From positions 3,348,001 through 3,412,000 of the forward strand of contig CAVNZM010000010.1 of NCBI GenBank assembly GCA_963693365.1: a stretch of DNA of 64,000 nt, read 5' to 3'. The translations under genes were made by a program, and so were the position numbers. This DNA comes from Amoebidium appalachense (Eukaryota; Ichthyosporea). The notes under the pieces were generated by a model. That model was not told where the DNA came from, did not search any database, and saw nothing but the letters and a program-made list of their open reading frames with translations. Of the stretch, positions 31,458 through 45,677 are shown one piece after another (positions within the stretch are counted from its first letter, which is position 1; the number at the start of each line of letters is the position of its first letter).

Positions 31458-32829
31458 ATGCAAGCCGATGGGCAGAATGGGGCACTCTCTCGGCCCAACA
31501 GGCCGTGGGATGTACGCTCGCCCCCACAGCTCAAACACGAGAGAATGGACGCTGGCTCCGCCTTGCCCCACGTTGATGACGAAGAACAAGAACATGACGT
31601 CGGCTCCCCCATGCCCGACGAAGAACATGGTTCCCCCATGCACGACCAAGAAGAGGGTGATGAAGTGGGCAACGAATCAGATGGCCAACTTGACATCGAT
31701 CCCCCCACCAAGCACGATGATAAATGAAGCCCCGGATTCCACCCAACCCACCCAACCCACACAAGAAAGTGTGCCGGAGCCAGCGCCAAGACCCATCATC
31801 ACATACGCGAATCGAAAACGCAACCAGCCCGTGCCGAATCAGTCAAACCCCCTCTCCACCCCACCACAGGAGCCACAAATACAACTACCGAACATAGCAA
31901 AACCCGCGCCTGCCAAGTCCAATAATCCCACAGACAAATTCACACTTCGGCCAGTTGCAATCGCTCCGACGGTGCCAGATGCCACCGATGGCGGGCTTTC
32001 CCTGCTTGATCTCGAGCAGATGGAAAAGGAAATCCGGGCCGCCCCACTCATTCTCAAGAACAAGAAAAAGAAGCCGGGGGAAACACAGACAGCAACCACG
32101 GCCACCACAAAGTCCAAACAAGCCGACGCCGCTCAATCCGAAGTGGTTGGGGAGGGTGGGGCGGCATCCGCATCAGAGCAGGACAATGTTGTCAGAATCG
32201 TTTCATGGAAACCCGGTTCAAAGGTCCCATGGAACCCGCCCGCCACCGCCTCAACTGCGCCGTTAACGGCAGCGGGCCGTAGGGCGGAGGAAGAGGCGCA
32301 AAGACAGCTAGAGAGGGAGCTTTATAGACCGGGGGAGGCTGTAACGAAGGATAGAATGGCAGAGGAGAGGAGGAGGAGGTTGGGAATCAAGAACGACAAT
32401 TTCAAAAGTTTCGACACGTTGAAGAAGTACGCGGCGGCGGTTGCGGGATCAACATGGCTCGTTACGACATCGACCGAGGGGCTGTCCTTTTTCCGCATCG
32501 CCATGGTTTGGAGCACTCTCTTGAACACGTGCGTACCCGTGGTCACCATCACCGTGTCGGTCACCAGGGAGCACATGTTGGCGACCATTTCGCAGCTTCA
32601 GCCGTTTCTCTCCGGCACCGCTGAAGCATTTCTCGCTGGAGGTGCCGCTCCCAGTTTCGGGCAACATCACGTCGCAACATTGGTCAAAGTCAGCCACGAA
32701 TTGTTGACAAATTGGCCCCAGTTGGAGAACATATTGGAGAGGGCGGAGCGGCTTCAGCCTCTTCTCCCATCCGAAACATTGCATCTTCAGGATGAGAATG
32801 CACCAGTGGCGAGTGTTGGTACGGGTGGC

Positions 32830-32860
<31 letters not shown>

Positions 32861-33274
32861 GCCAGGGACAGGGACTGGGGACTGGGATTGTAGGTAGGTG
32901 GGGTGGGTCGGTGTATGTGTGTGTGTATGTGTGGAGAGGGGGGAGGGGGGGGGGGAGATGGGGGGGGAGGGGGAGGGATGCAGATTGGATGTAAGGGGGG
33001 ATATGGATGGTTGGTTGGCTTTATGTGTTCGTGTGTTCGTGCGTGTGCGCGCACGTGTGTGTTTTTTTGGGGAGGGGGGGCAAGGGTGGGGGTGGGGGGT
33101 CATGTTTCTTGAGCCTTTCTGTTTTTTCGAATGTTGTTTCTTGAGCCTTTCTGTTTTTTCGAATGTAGGGGCAGGGGAGGGGGCAGGGAGGATGGCTGTG
33201 TGAATCCACCTGAACATTATATAGAACACACACACATACTCTCTCTCTCTCTTTCTCTCTCTCTCTCGTCTCTC

Positions 33275-33346
<72 letters not shown>

Positions 33347-33365
33347 TTTTCCCCTTTCTCTCTTC

Positions 33366-33410
<45 letters not shown>

Positions 33411-34368
33411 AAGCGCTTATACGCTGCATGCGTCTGTGTCCTTTTATGCACTTTCTTTTCTAAAATGACATCGTTGGTTGCCTTTGTACGGCTTCCAATC
33501 CTTACCCCCTGCCTCCTCCCTCCCCCCCCCCCCCCCCCCCTTTTTTTCCCCTTGACTAAATCGAAATTGTTCGCTCTTGATGGCTGGCTGGGCACCCATC
33601 GGATGATGCTCTCTGTTACATACTTTTATAATTTTTAGCATTATATGACATATCTGCATTACAAATCCTGTTGCAGACGTGTGCTTGGTGCTTGATACCA
33701 CGTTCTACCCCCCTCCCCCCCCCCCCCCCCCCCCCCCCCCCCCATCCCCCCCTCCTCCTTTCCCCCTCACTTCTTCCTACCCCCTCTCCCCTCTCCCTCA
33801 CTCTGCGCGTCCCTGTTCCTACTGTGTCCCCAAGTGTTTCTCTCGTTCCCTGTTCCGGTCCCCCCCCCCCCCCCCCCCCCCCCCCTCCCCCCGACGCCGT
33901 GGGTCACGGGCTATGTTCAACTATCTTCTGCCTGCATGCCTCGGTTACGTCTTTTATGTGGTTGCCATCTACGTGTTTACCTTTTTGTGTTTCTCTGTTA
34001 CGTGTTTATCTTTTATGTAATTTTTTAAAGTGTTTGTCTTTGAAGTGATGCCTTTATCGGTGTGACAACTTTGATTCCTTTGCTTCCAAGTTTGCCGCCC
34101 CCTAATTAGCATGACCCCCCCCTCCCCTCCCCCCCCCCCCCCCCCCCCCTTTTTTTTTTTTTTTCATCTCCCAACCTGCCCCCTGTCCTCCCCCTCTCCC
34201 CACTATTCCCCCTGTCTCCCCTTCCACACACTCCCCCCCCCCCCCCCCCCCCCCCATCCCCCCTCCCCTCCCTCCCTCCCTACCTTCCTCTCCCCCTCCC
34301 CCTTCTCTCCCCCTCTTTTCCCTTTCCCCTCCCACCCTCCCACCCCCTCCACCTCCACCTCCCCATCA

Positions 34369-34399
<31 letters not shown>

Positions 34400-34708
34400 C
34401 TCTTCTTTTTTCCCTGCATCACACTTCCCAGGATCCGCCCCCACAGGAACAGGCGTCGACACGGACGAACTTCTTCGCCGGACAATGACGATGAAAACGA
34501 AACTGGGTTTTGCGCAAACGGCAATGGAGGAGTTTGGAAACGAACTTACGCGGAGGGGGGAGAGGAAGTTTGCTGAGAGCGCGGTGTTCATCGCAAATCA
34601 GGTGGTGTAGGGTGGGGGAGGGGGGGGGTGGGGGGGGATGTTGGGGTGGAAAGGAGGAGGGGGAGAAGGGGGTGGAAAGAAGGATTGGTCTAGATGGGTA
34701 GGGGGGAA

Positions 34709-34743
<35 letters not shown>

Positions 34744-35349
34744 AGGTGAGGGTGGGGAGAAGGCGGAGGGACGGAGGTGGTTGGTGGGAAAGAGGGGTGG
34801 GAGAAGGGGCAGAATGAAGAGTGGGTATGGGGGCAGCAGGGAAGGGGCAAAGGAAGCTTGCTGGGAGTTGCTGGCAAAATAGGTGGGTGTGGGAGGGGGA
34901 GAAGCGAGGGGCATGGGATAAACCGGGTAGGGGAAGGGGGAAGGGGGGAGTTGGGAGAGAGGGGGAGGGGGGGGGGGAGGGGGGAGGGGGGGGGAGATTG
35001 GTGATGGGTCGATGAATGGATGGGAGGAAATAAGAGGTGGTGTGGTTGTGGCAAAGAACACTGGGTGAAAGTTTTCTAGTGATTGGGGTATTTGGGAGGG
35101 AGGCTTGAAAGAACTAGTCTGGGCGCAGGTGCATGGGTGTGTGGCTTGTTTGAATGTATCTTTGTGTGTTGTGTGTGCGTGTGTGTGTGTGTGTGTGCGT
35201 GTTGTGTGTGTGCGTGTGTGTGTGTGCGCCTTTCTCTCTGTCTCTCTTCCCTCTTCCCTCTTCTCTCTGTCGCTCGCTTTTTTTTTTTTTTTTTTTTTTT
35301 TTTTTTGAGGAGGGTGGGGGTGTGGGGGATGCGTGCATGTTTGTGGGGA

Positions 35350-35388
<39 letters not shown>

Positions 35389-35421
35389 TGGGAGGGCAGC
35401 ACGCATGGAACATCTTGTGAT

Positions 35422-35453
<32 letters not shown>

Positions 35454-35467
35454 CTCCCTCCCCTCCC

Positions 35468-35499
<32 letters not shown>

Positions 35500-35736
35500 T
35501 TTCCCACTCCTCCCTCTTAACCCCGACACGGTGATGTGCTTCCTTTAATTGCCCATTGTCTGCCTGTTTATGCTTGGTCTCACTGGGGTGCATTTTGTTT
35601 GTTTTCTTTCTTTCTCTCCTTTTTTTTCTTTTTTTCTTTTTTTTTTTTCTGGTTCCGTTCCTCTCTCCCTCGACCTTCGAATCACACATCATCCCTCCCC
35701 CCCCGCCCTCCTCCCCCCCCCCCGGGGAGGGGGGTC

Positions 35737-35783
<47 letters not shown>

Positions 35784-36355
35784 CACACACACAAAAACAC
35801 ACACACAAACACAACACACAACCACAACACATGCACCACCCACACCTTCCCTACCTTTGACCTTTCCACGTGAAATGTATAATCCCCCTTGTCCCTTAGA
35901 ATTTGCGCATGCGCATGCACACACACACACGCGCGCGCGCGCGCCCACACACACACACACACACATACACCTGCATACACATGCGCAGGGCTGTTCTGTC
36001 TGTCTCCGGGCTCCCTTCTGTTCTCCTCTTTATGCATCCCTCTGCATCGCGTAGTCTGTCGTGAGTGTGCACTTCGTATTCTGACACATCCCTCCCCCCC
36101 GAGGATGGGCTCTGCTTATGACGCATACTGTGCGCATGGCTGATGCTGCATACTTGAATGTTTGCCTTTGCATGTGTCCTGCACCATGCTTCTCATCGTG
36201 TATGCGTACTTCGTACTGTGTTCCGCATTCAAACCCCCCCCCCCCCCCCCCCCCCCTCTCCCCCCCCCTCCCTGCACACACATACACACGATGTCTTCAT
36301 GGTGTTGTCCTGTTGTCCACTATAAATGCGTACACACACTCATACACACGCATAT

Positions 36356-36451
<96 letters not shown>

Positions 36452-36824
36452 CTTCCTCTTCGTCTTTTTCTATTCCTTGTCATGCGCCTCCAGAATCTAG
36501 AAACCCAAAACTTGTGTATCTGCACACACACACACACACACGTCTGCGCTCCCGCACGCGACCCATTACACTGAAACTTGCCGTACATGTACCTGTACAC
36601 ACATGTTCACCCCACACTCACATATATTGGCACACGCTTATATGTACCCGTACGGGGACATGCACACCCACACTTGCGCGTATACATACATCCGCACTGT
36701 CATGTCCCGGTTTACACAATCACACTTGCACACACACACACACACACATACTTACAACCCCCCCTCCCACCCCCTCCCACATACATACACTTACCCTCCC
36801 CCCTCCCCCCCCCCAAACCCCCTC

Positions 36825-36877
<53 letters not shown>

Positions 36878-37131
36878 ACACGCTGTTGAAACAAAGTATG
36901 GGTTGGGAACCACGTGCGAGAGGTTAAAGAGTCGAAACCCATGCTGTTGTGGAGGCATAGGAACCCCCCTGATGATGGGCTCTGTTCAAGTGTCTTCTGC
37001 CTGCACGCTTCAATTATTTTGATTTTGGACTTCCCGCTTTTGTGACGTTTTGTTGATGCTCGTTGTTGTCTCCTCCATATTTCCAACCCTCTAACGCATA
37101 CATCACCCCCCCACCCCCACCACCACCACCA

Positions 37132-37173
<42 letters not shown>

Positions 37174-39134
37174 ACACGTACACGTACACGCATACACACA
37201 CACACACACAGATCAAACTTCTCGAGGACGACTACAGTGGCAGCGCCAACCACCGCCGCTTCCACCCCGTCACCCTCCGCTGGGCACGCTCTTTCATCCG
37301 GCGGGCGAGGCCCGCCTACCTCGCCATGCGGGCACTCGAAGTCGTTCGCCTACCCGCCCTGAGCCGCGTGCAGGACTGGACGAAGCAGGAGGAAAAGAGG
37401 AAGAAGGAGAGAGAGGAAGCGCTAAGGCAGAGTCAAGACAGGGAGGAAGCAGATAGGTTGCTACAGCAAGCGGGAATAACGCCCTTTGTTATCCCCGGTC
37501 AGAGACAACAACAACAACAACAAGCACAAGAGAACGGCGAAGCACAACAAGCGCAAACACAGCCGCGGGAAGGGGCGGTGGCGGCGGCGGCGGGAGCAGG
37601 GAACGTGAATTCGGAAAGTGAAAACGTGGAGGAAGGATTACGCCCGTTGGTTGTGGGGAGAAACGCCGGCGCTAATGCGAACGTGAATGCGAGCAGAAAT
37701 GAGACGCAAACGGCGGGGGTAAACGTTGGCGAGATGGGTCGATTGGCGGACGGGTCGGCCAGACCCGAAACCGTGGCGGCGGCGGCGGCGGCGGCAGCAG
37801 CCCCGGCGGCGGTGGGGGGAGGTTTGGCGGCTGGTGGATCTGTGGGTGTTGGCCGGTCCCGGCCCGGACCGGTTCCCGGGCCCCTGCCGCCCCTCGAGTC
37901 GCACTGGCACTCTGGTATGCGTCGGCTGGCGCTCCACACGTACTCGGAGGACTTTTTTGATAGCGAAGACGAAGAAAAAGCGATTAGGGAGATGGAGGAG
38001 AAGGAGAAACAACAGGCGTTGAGACGGGCAATGAAGAAACGGGAACTGAGAAAGATGAGGGCGGAACAACGGATGGAGGAGAGGAAGATTGCTATAGAAA
38101 ATTGGCTGGAGGAGAAAAGGAAGGCGGAGGCTGAAGGGAGGGACCCGCCTCTTTTCCCGCTGGCGTACATTCCGACGCAGTTTGCGTCGCTCGTGCTCGG
38201 CCCGAACGGGGAGAGGCCGACGCTCCCCGTGCATAAGAGGGGGAGGAGGAGGAGGGTGGAGGGGGTCACGGACACGGACACGCAGACAGACGGAGAGAGC
38301 AGCGAACCGCCAAAGAAGAAAAAAGCGCCGTCAAAACCGAAACCGAAAACGGGAACCGCCGCCGTCGCCGCCGGGGACGTAACGGGAGAAAGCGGAACGA
38401 CGGCAGGAGCGAAAATGAAATCGAAAACGAAAACGAACGAAGGTGGTACGGAGGGGACGGCCTCAAAAGGCGCCAATCTGAAACGGTCGTCCAACGGGCA
38501 ATTCCTCCCCAAGTACAAACCCGCCCAGCCCCCTGCCGGCGCGCCCGATTCCGATTCGCTCGCGGCGTCCGCACCACCCTTGAAAAGGTCGAAAACGGCG
38601 CAAGAGGCTAACATGGCGCCGGACATTCCGCCTCTTGAAACTAATCGGCCCACCGGCCAATCGAAATCTGCGGCTAAAGCGAAAGGCAGCGCGAACGCAA
38701 AGGGTGCGCACGCCCCTGCACCCACCCCTACCCCCACTTCCGGGCCAGGGACGGGTTCCGTGGGAGCGTTGCCGCCATTGGCGCAGACTGATCGCGCGCG
38801 CAGCGGCGGCGCCCAATCGGATTATTCGATGCCATTTAACACGGGCGGTTCATTGGTCGGTAATTATAGCGGCGGGTATACGGGTCTGTACGGGTTCCAG
38901 AGCACCGATTCTTACGCTTTGCCCTCCTACCAGCAGAGATCGAACTCGGCGACGAATCAGGCGCATGGGTTCGTGACACAGGCCCAATCAGGTGTCTCGC
39001 AACAGGGTGCGGCACGGGTCGGGAGCCAGTCACGTCAGTCGCAGCAGCATCAACAACAGCAGCAACAGCATCAGTATTTTGGTGGGCAGGGGGGTGGGGT
39101 GTTTGGGTTTGGGGGCGGTGGTTCGTATTTGTGA
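31458..39134 (+). CDS. Large unrecognised, probably nuclear protein (three exons)
   Basis: Exons 31458-32893, 34432-34601 (GA TCC start, ending FIANQ) and 37212-39134 join in phase to about 1175 residues. The N-terminus has two open readings: ATG 31458 gives an acidic, natural-looking run (PHVDDEEQEHDVGSPMPDEE) but needs a one-base slip in the C6 run at about 31702-31707; ATG 31468 is in frame throughout but reads like a shifted frame. Next come PIITYANRKRN, a Lys-rich patch, a well-folded-looking block (residues about 320-440, with VSHELLTNWPQLENILERA) and an Ala run. Exon 2 is helical. Exon 3 has a Gln run, an Ala run, a charged coiled coil (EEKEKQQALRRAMKKRELRK), KRGRRRR and PKKKKAPSKPKPK basic clusters, and a Gln/His/Gly-rich tail. 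Lengths and composition suggest a chromatin or transcription scaffold; no family is recognised. Confidence 0.6.
33104..33166 (+). repeat. 32-bp tandem duplication in intron 1 of the 31-39 kb gene
   Basis: The unit starting GTTTCTTGAGCCTTTCTG occurs twice in direct tandem. Confidence 0.85.
36101..36234 (-). repeat. 134-bp dispersed repeat, copy A
   Basis: Nearly identical in reverse orientation to 62697-62829. It begins GAGGATGGGCTCTGC and ends TTCCGCATTCAAA, directly followed by a C run; the other copy is likewise preceded by G-rich sequence. It lies in intron 2 of the 31-39 kb gene. Related fragments (GGGCTCTGTTCAAG, CTTCTGCCTGCA) occur near 36975 and 33910. Confidence 0.8.
36357..36449. 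repeat. (AC)n microsatellite
   Basis: About 46 AC units in intron 2 of the 31-39 kb gene, beside several shorter AC arrays between 35740 and 37210. Confidence 0.95.
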
Positions 39135-39245
39135 ATGTGGTATGCTGGTCACTCCGTGGATAGTGGGTGGTGTGTGATGCGGTTTTGGTGGTTTGTATTT
39201 TTCTTTTTTTCTTTTCTTCTTTTCTTCTTTTCTTACATTTTCTTC

Positions 39246-39279
<34 letters not shown>

Positions 39280-39289
39280 GCCCCCGAAA

Positions 39290-39333
<44 letters not shown>

Positions 39334-40328
39334 CTGCTGGTTGCATTACATATGACTTTTTATCTTCCTTTATCATGCAAGTGATTTTGAAAGAGTTGGT
39401 AATAGTGTTTTGAAGCAGTCCAAGCCATCGTGTATGCTACACTACTCTTCCGAACACGTATACGTACACACACACGCGCGCGCGCGCGACATACTTCCTA
39501 CTACTGCATCATGTACGGGCACTACTCTGGTAATATGCAGGTTCTTTTTTTTTTTTTTTTGCCCCTGCTATTTTTCAAATGCGAGGGCAAGACCGTTATT
39601 TGGAATGAATGAATGCACGTGTTCTCGTAAGGAAACAAAGGTATAATTGTTATCATACAACTTCAGTCGCTGTGAAGTGAAAATACACCCGGATCATTAA
39701 GTGATTCTATCTTTGTTCGAACTGGTTGGGTTACACGTACATTTATTCTAGAGAAGTCGATTGGGAGCACTGCCCCTCACGTTACACATATTGGCATGCT
39801 CCGTTTTTCTTTGCACGGCCACACAAACATTAAAAGAGAGATCTCATCCGCAGCCGGGCAGCTGCTGCCAGCTTAAATACAAAAGTTGGTGCACTTGTCC
39901 TACACTGGGGCCTATGTACCCTAAGAGTATGTTGTCAGCGGCTATATCATGATCATCTTATTAAGAATCCTTGGACCTGACTACGTAAACACACCAACGT
40001 TAGTAAACCTGTACGATGGTCATAAGCTGAAATGAAAGAAAAAGGGTGCTTTGAGGGCACGTACGGCTTTTTGAAGTGAGTTTACGTAAATCCAGATACT
40101 AACCCCCCCCCCCCCCCCCCCCCCTTTGAATTCCGCTGTGTCGTGAACTGCTTTGACCTTCGAAGATTCAACTGTGGTACTACAATGTCATCCTAATTAG
40201 CAATGCACACTCTCTGAATCCGATCAATTGCTTGCGCATGCCAGCTTGCCAACTGAATTTTGGCAGGCCTTGGGATCATCGGGTGGGGTAGGGATTCAAC
40301 AAGAAACCCCTTATTGGGAACCCTCCCG

Positions 40329-40360
<32 letters not shown>
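39135..40360. other. Intergenic after the 31-39 kb gene
   Basis: Starts with T-rich and G-run sequence (about 39200-39330), probably including the 3' UTR, then ordinary sequence with no recognisable gene to 40320. A short C run lies at about 40104-40124. Confidence 0.5.
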
Positions 40361-40369
<9 letters not shown>

Positions 40370-40371
<2 letters not shown>

Positions 40372-40739
40372 GGAACGTTGACAGGAAAACCTACTTGGGA
40401 CAACCACATAGGAGACAAGAAAAATTACTTGGGAACCCCCCCCCTCCCCCTCCCCCCCCCCAACAGGAACAAGAAAGACCACTTGGGACCCCCTCCCTCA
40501 CGGGAACAAGAAAAGTGACCCCCCCCCCCTCCCCCCCCTCCCCCAATAACAAGAAAAACCGTGACATGGGACCCCCCTCCCTCCCGGGGGAACAAGCCCC
40601 TCCCCCCTCCCCCCAGGGAACAGGAACCACTGGCAGCTCTCTCCCCCTCCTCCTCTCCTCCCCCCTCCCCAAACACACACACACACACACACACATCTAC
40701 ACACACACCAAGGGTACACGAAAATCCACCATATGGGAG

Positions 40740-40791
<52 letters not shown>

Positions 40792-40905
40792 TCCCCCTCC
40801 CCCAACCCCAACCCCAGGCAACAGGAAAGCCACTTGTGATCCCCCAGACACAGAAAGAACCACTTTGGACACCCCGGGCCCCCGGAAACATGAAAATTCA
40901 TTCGC

Positions 40906-40939
<34 letters not shown>

Positions 40940-40965
40940 AAACAAGATATCTACAACCACTTGCG

Positions 40966-40999
<34 letters not shown>

Positions 41000-41077
41000 C
41001 CCCGGAACAAGAAAAATCACTTGGCCTCCCTCCCCCCTCCCCTCCCGCGGAAGCAAGAACCCCCCCTCCCCCCCACC

Positions 41078-41108
<31 letters not shown>

Positions 41109-41410
41109 ACCACCACCACCCCTTGACCAAGGGAAGAAGAAAAACTACTCAATTGCAAATGGAGCCCATCTCCCAGGAACACGAAGTACCAATTGGGACC
41201 CACCGGGGCTTCCCCCCTCCTCTCCTCCCTCCCCAAGGAACAAGAAACACCACTTAAAGCCCTCGCCTCCCCCTCCCCCCCCCCCCCCCCCCCTCCCCCC
41301 CCCCCCCCTTCCCCCCCCTCCCCCCCCCCCCCCCCTGCCCCTTTCCCTTCACTAGGGAACAAGAAAGACCACTTGGGGCCCGCCTCCCTCCCTCCCCCCA
41401 CTTGGGGCCC
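40370..41410 (+). repeat. C-rich minisatellite built on GGAACAAGAAA...ACTTGGG
   Basis: About 13 imperfect units, each roughly GGAACAAGAAARACCACTTG followed by GGAC and a C/T-rich run of very variable length. Clear units start near 40411, 40466, 40503, 40617, 40823, 40917, 41004, 41228 and 41354. Single unit-like words recur in inverse orientation near 43430 and 49690. Glycine- and proline-rich frames across it are artefacts of the C runs. Confidence 0.75.
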
Positions 41411-41437
41411 GCCTCCCTTCCTCCCCCCCCCTCCCCC

Positions 41438-41468
<31 letters not shown>

Positions 41469-41788
41469 ACAAACCCCTCCAAGGCCTTATCGCCTCACTG
41501 CCCCTTATGTCCCCCCCCGGCCCCCCGTAATTCCGTACTCAAATATCCCACAATTGTTCGCATCAATAACTTTCGCAACACAACCTGCGCCGGTGGTATA
41601 TTCCACCGGTAGGGCGACGACCAAACCCCAACCAGTGGTTCTGGCGGCAGAGAACCAGCTCGATCAACGTTGAGGCGCCCTGAAAGAAAGACGACTTGAG
41701 GCACGGATCTTCCCCCCACACCATAAAATTGTTGCTGAAGGATACGTGCACAGCCATTAATCCCCTTCCCCCTCCCCCCTCCCCCCCC

Positions 41789-41822
<34 letters not shown>

Positions 41823-41852
41823 GAGCTCGTCCTCCTCCTCTGCCTCCTCCTC

Positions 41853-41983
<131 letters not shown>

Positions 41984-42430
41984 CTGAGGCTCTCTCTCTC
42001 TCTCTCCTCTCTGAGGCTCTCTCTCTCTGTCTCCCTCTCTCTCTCTTTCCCTCTCTCTCCCTCTCTCCCTCTCTATATATATCTGATATAGATCTCTCTC
42101 TCTCTCTCTCTTTCTCTCTTTCCTCCAAGCCCCTCCCCCCTCCCCACCCCCCCTTCCCCATTAGAATTATTGAACACATCGACCATTTTGGGATCTATCC
42201 GTAAGCCCCGGAGCGATAATAATCAGTGTAAGAGCCGAAGGGGGCATTTTTTTTTAGAGCTACTCTCACTCAAGGGCTTAGCACTTTCCCCTCAGGCCCA
42301 TGTAATTGCTTATTTAGCAGCCAAACTGGGGCATATCATAGAGCCTGGAGTCACAGAAAGTTTTAGCACCGGGAAAGTTTTTACACTGACACCAGGTACG
42401 TGTACATGGGTCAAGAAATTGTTTGCCCCT

Positions 42431-42469
<39 letters not shown>

Positions 42470-42912
42470 ACGGTTTCCCAGGACCTTCCCCCCATCCTTC
42501 GCCTCTCCTTGTAGCAGCCTGGAACGCCCCCCTAAATGGGTGTTAATCCAAAAAGCACACCATCCAATCAGGAATGACATCAAAAACGAAGCTTGCATCA
42601 TAATCCAATTCCATGATTTTACAAGCAGATTGCAGCACGCATGATCATGTCTCCAGTCAAAGAAATATCCCCCCCTCCCCCCACGTTCCCTCAGGCCTAG
42701 GGACCCCTTCCTCCCCCCCCCCCCCCCCCCCCCCTCCCCCCCATCGGTTCCTCAGGAACGCCCCGCCCCCCCCTTAAATATATAGGTGCACTCTACCATA
42801 TACAAAACACGTCATCTAATCACAACAAATATCAGAATCATGCATTCCAGTATTCAGTTAAATAACAGATATAGGCATATGTGCCTCGTTTGATCGATAA
42901 AGGCGCACGTTC

Positions 42913-42948
<36 letters not shown>

Positions 42949-42992
42949 TTTCCCCCTCCCTCCCCCCCCCGCCCCTCCCCCCAAACACAAGT

Positions 42993-43139
<147 letters not shown>

Positions 43140-43366
43140 CAATTGAGTTCTTTGCATTTGAGATTGAAATTGCAGGGGGGAAGGGACGGTTACGTGTGTG
43201 TGTGCACGTGTGTGCATCGGTTACCCCCTTCCGGGGCCCCGGGGGGGGGCAGGGGGGGGGGGGGGGGTTGGAGAGGAGAGAAAAATATCCTGACCCATGT
43301 ACCTGGTGTTAGTGCAAAATGTTCCTGTGACCCCCCCCCCCCCCCCCCCCAAAAGTGAGTATGTCT

Positions 43367-43412
<46 letters not shown>

Positions 43413-43659
43413 GGGGGGAGGGGGGTGTCCCAAGTGGTTTTCCTAGCTCCATGCCCACCAGATACCAGCCCGGGCCTGCCGTGTGCAGAAGAAAAAGCCC
43501 CATTAAGGTGCACACTGCTAACATAATTGATCTGCAGGAAGTACACACTGTTACACTGTGAGTAGCACTCGGTGGCAATCTTTGGTGGTCAGAGCAGCTC
43601 ATGACACCACGCACAGAAGGAGGGAGATGGAGAGAGGATGTGTGTATGCGTGTGTGTGT

Positions 43660-43693
<34 letters not shown>

Positions 43694-44748
43694 GGGGGGG
43701 GGGGGGAGGGGTACTACATTGGCAAATGAAAACTGAATTTACAAAAACCCACTTTAGATAGCCCCCACTCCTTTTCTTTAATTGGCAACGTGCCAGTGTT
43801 CTTTCTTTACATTAATATTAGCTCACCTGTACTGTAGTCCCACTTGCACCCGTCAAAACCGGGGACTCGGAAATTATTATTATTCCAATTGCAAGGTATG
43901 ACTCGGCATGCTGAAAGTATTCCACAATCGCACCCATAACTTAAACAACACAACATGAGCTGGTGGTGTATTAGACCGGTTGGGCCACCATCACAACACT
44001 CCTGGTGGTTCTCGCAGCACAGAACCAGTATTGGTGACCATTGTAGCGTGTAAGTGGTCGTTCCTGAGAGGGACGAGACTGCACTGTTCGGTTGCCCCAC
44101 TCTAGATGTTGCTGAAACGTATTACATACTATGTATTACATACTATGTCTTACAAAACCATCAAATTAATAACCCCTCCTCCCCTCCCCCCCGCCTCCCC
44201 ACCCTCCCTTCCTCCTCTTCCTCCTCCCCCTCTTCCCCCCCCCCCCCCCCCCCCCCTCTTGCCCCCTCTCCTCCTCTCCTCCGTCCCCGTGCACCGGAAT
44301 AATAGACTGAAGACTCGGGTATTTATCTGAAAGTATTCCATAATGACTTCAAATACTTTTGGGTAAAAGCTTAACATTTCATCGCTACCAGTTGAATTTG
44401 AATTCACACTTGTACAGTAGTACAATATATTGGATCGTTCTTCAAAGGCGCTCATCCCCGAGAGAAGCTGCACTCGATGGAAGTTTATACGTAACATTAC
44501 GCTGCATGGTCAATAGCCGACTCGTTGAGATGAGAGTAGAACATAAATTCGGCTTGATTAATCGGAGAAGAACATAGAGTATGACGAGGGAGGCCAACTA
44601 AACAGCGCAAGCCCCGAGCGACAAATTAAAGTCGAACGGGCATTCTGGTGCATTAAATAATTAATAATATTGGGGCAAGTCTCTCTCAAGCTCTTATCGC
44701 TTGGACCTCAGCATGAATTTGTGATTTGAGAAGCCACACTGCCCTCCC

Positions 44749-44784
<36 letters not shown>

Positions 44785-45202
44785 ACCCCAAAACCACCAC
44801 CACACACACGCACACACAAGAACACACAGCACACTCACTCACTCACCGTGACTTGATCACTCACTCACTCACTCACCACCACCGACACAACTATCAAAAT
44901 AGCCAAATGAATATTTTCCACCTCACCCTTTAGAAGGAAGCACTACTGAGCCACTTGAACAATCAGAAAAGCAGGTCAATGACGTATTTTCCGATAGTTT
45001 GCATGTTCTAACATTTGACCTACAATCACACCTCTGCCAAAAATCCAACAAAACCTAAGCTGGTGATATATACCTCCCGTTGGGTGACTTTATCGCCCCA
45101 CACTTTATGTTGCTGAAGCTTACTTGAAAAATCAGCAGCTTTCGACCCGCATCCTGGACCACCAACCCCACGGCCCCTCGACCCCCCCCCCCCCCCCCCC
45201 CC

Positions 45203-45243
<41 letters not shown>

Positions 45244-45631
45244 AAAAAATAAAAAAAATAAAAAATAAAATACATACTCCCCCCCCCCCCCCCCCCCCCC
45301 CCCCCCAACCCCCCCAACCCCCCAATCCACATCTTTATGATATGTTTGTCGTATATCCCGCCCGCGTGCAAGATTGTACGCCAACAATGATTCCGTCGAC
45401 ACCCATTTTGCCAAAATCGTAAGATTGCGCCTCCGGGTCCATTTTCGGGACAATCTTACCGCTTATGGGTGGGGGTCAGACTTCACACTGGGCTAACGTT
45501 AAGACTCCCCCAAAAATTTACAATTTCAAGCGTTAATAATAGGCTTTACATTTATTTTGCACCCTTGCTTGGAGGTCCGTTGCACACACCGCAGGGTTCG
45601 AGCCCCGGCATACGTTTCCCCCCCCCCCCCC

Positions 45632-45677
<46 letters not shown>

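Noticed and set aside
31531-31764. Minus-strand frame opposite the first exon of the 31-39 kb gene
   Set aside because: Shadow of the acidic plus-strand reading; no start context or exons to join.
40260-41482. Proline-rich proteins of about 170-290 residues in the minisatellite
   Set aside because: Composed of C-run translations with the repeat core between; overlapping frames on both strands are equally open.
45540-45620. tRNA gene suggested by GCAGGGTTCGAGCCCCGGC
   Set aside because: The T-arm-like word is there, but no D arm, anticodon arm or acceptor stem could be built upstream.
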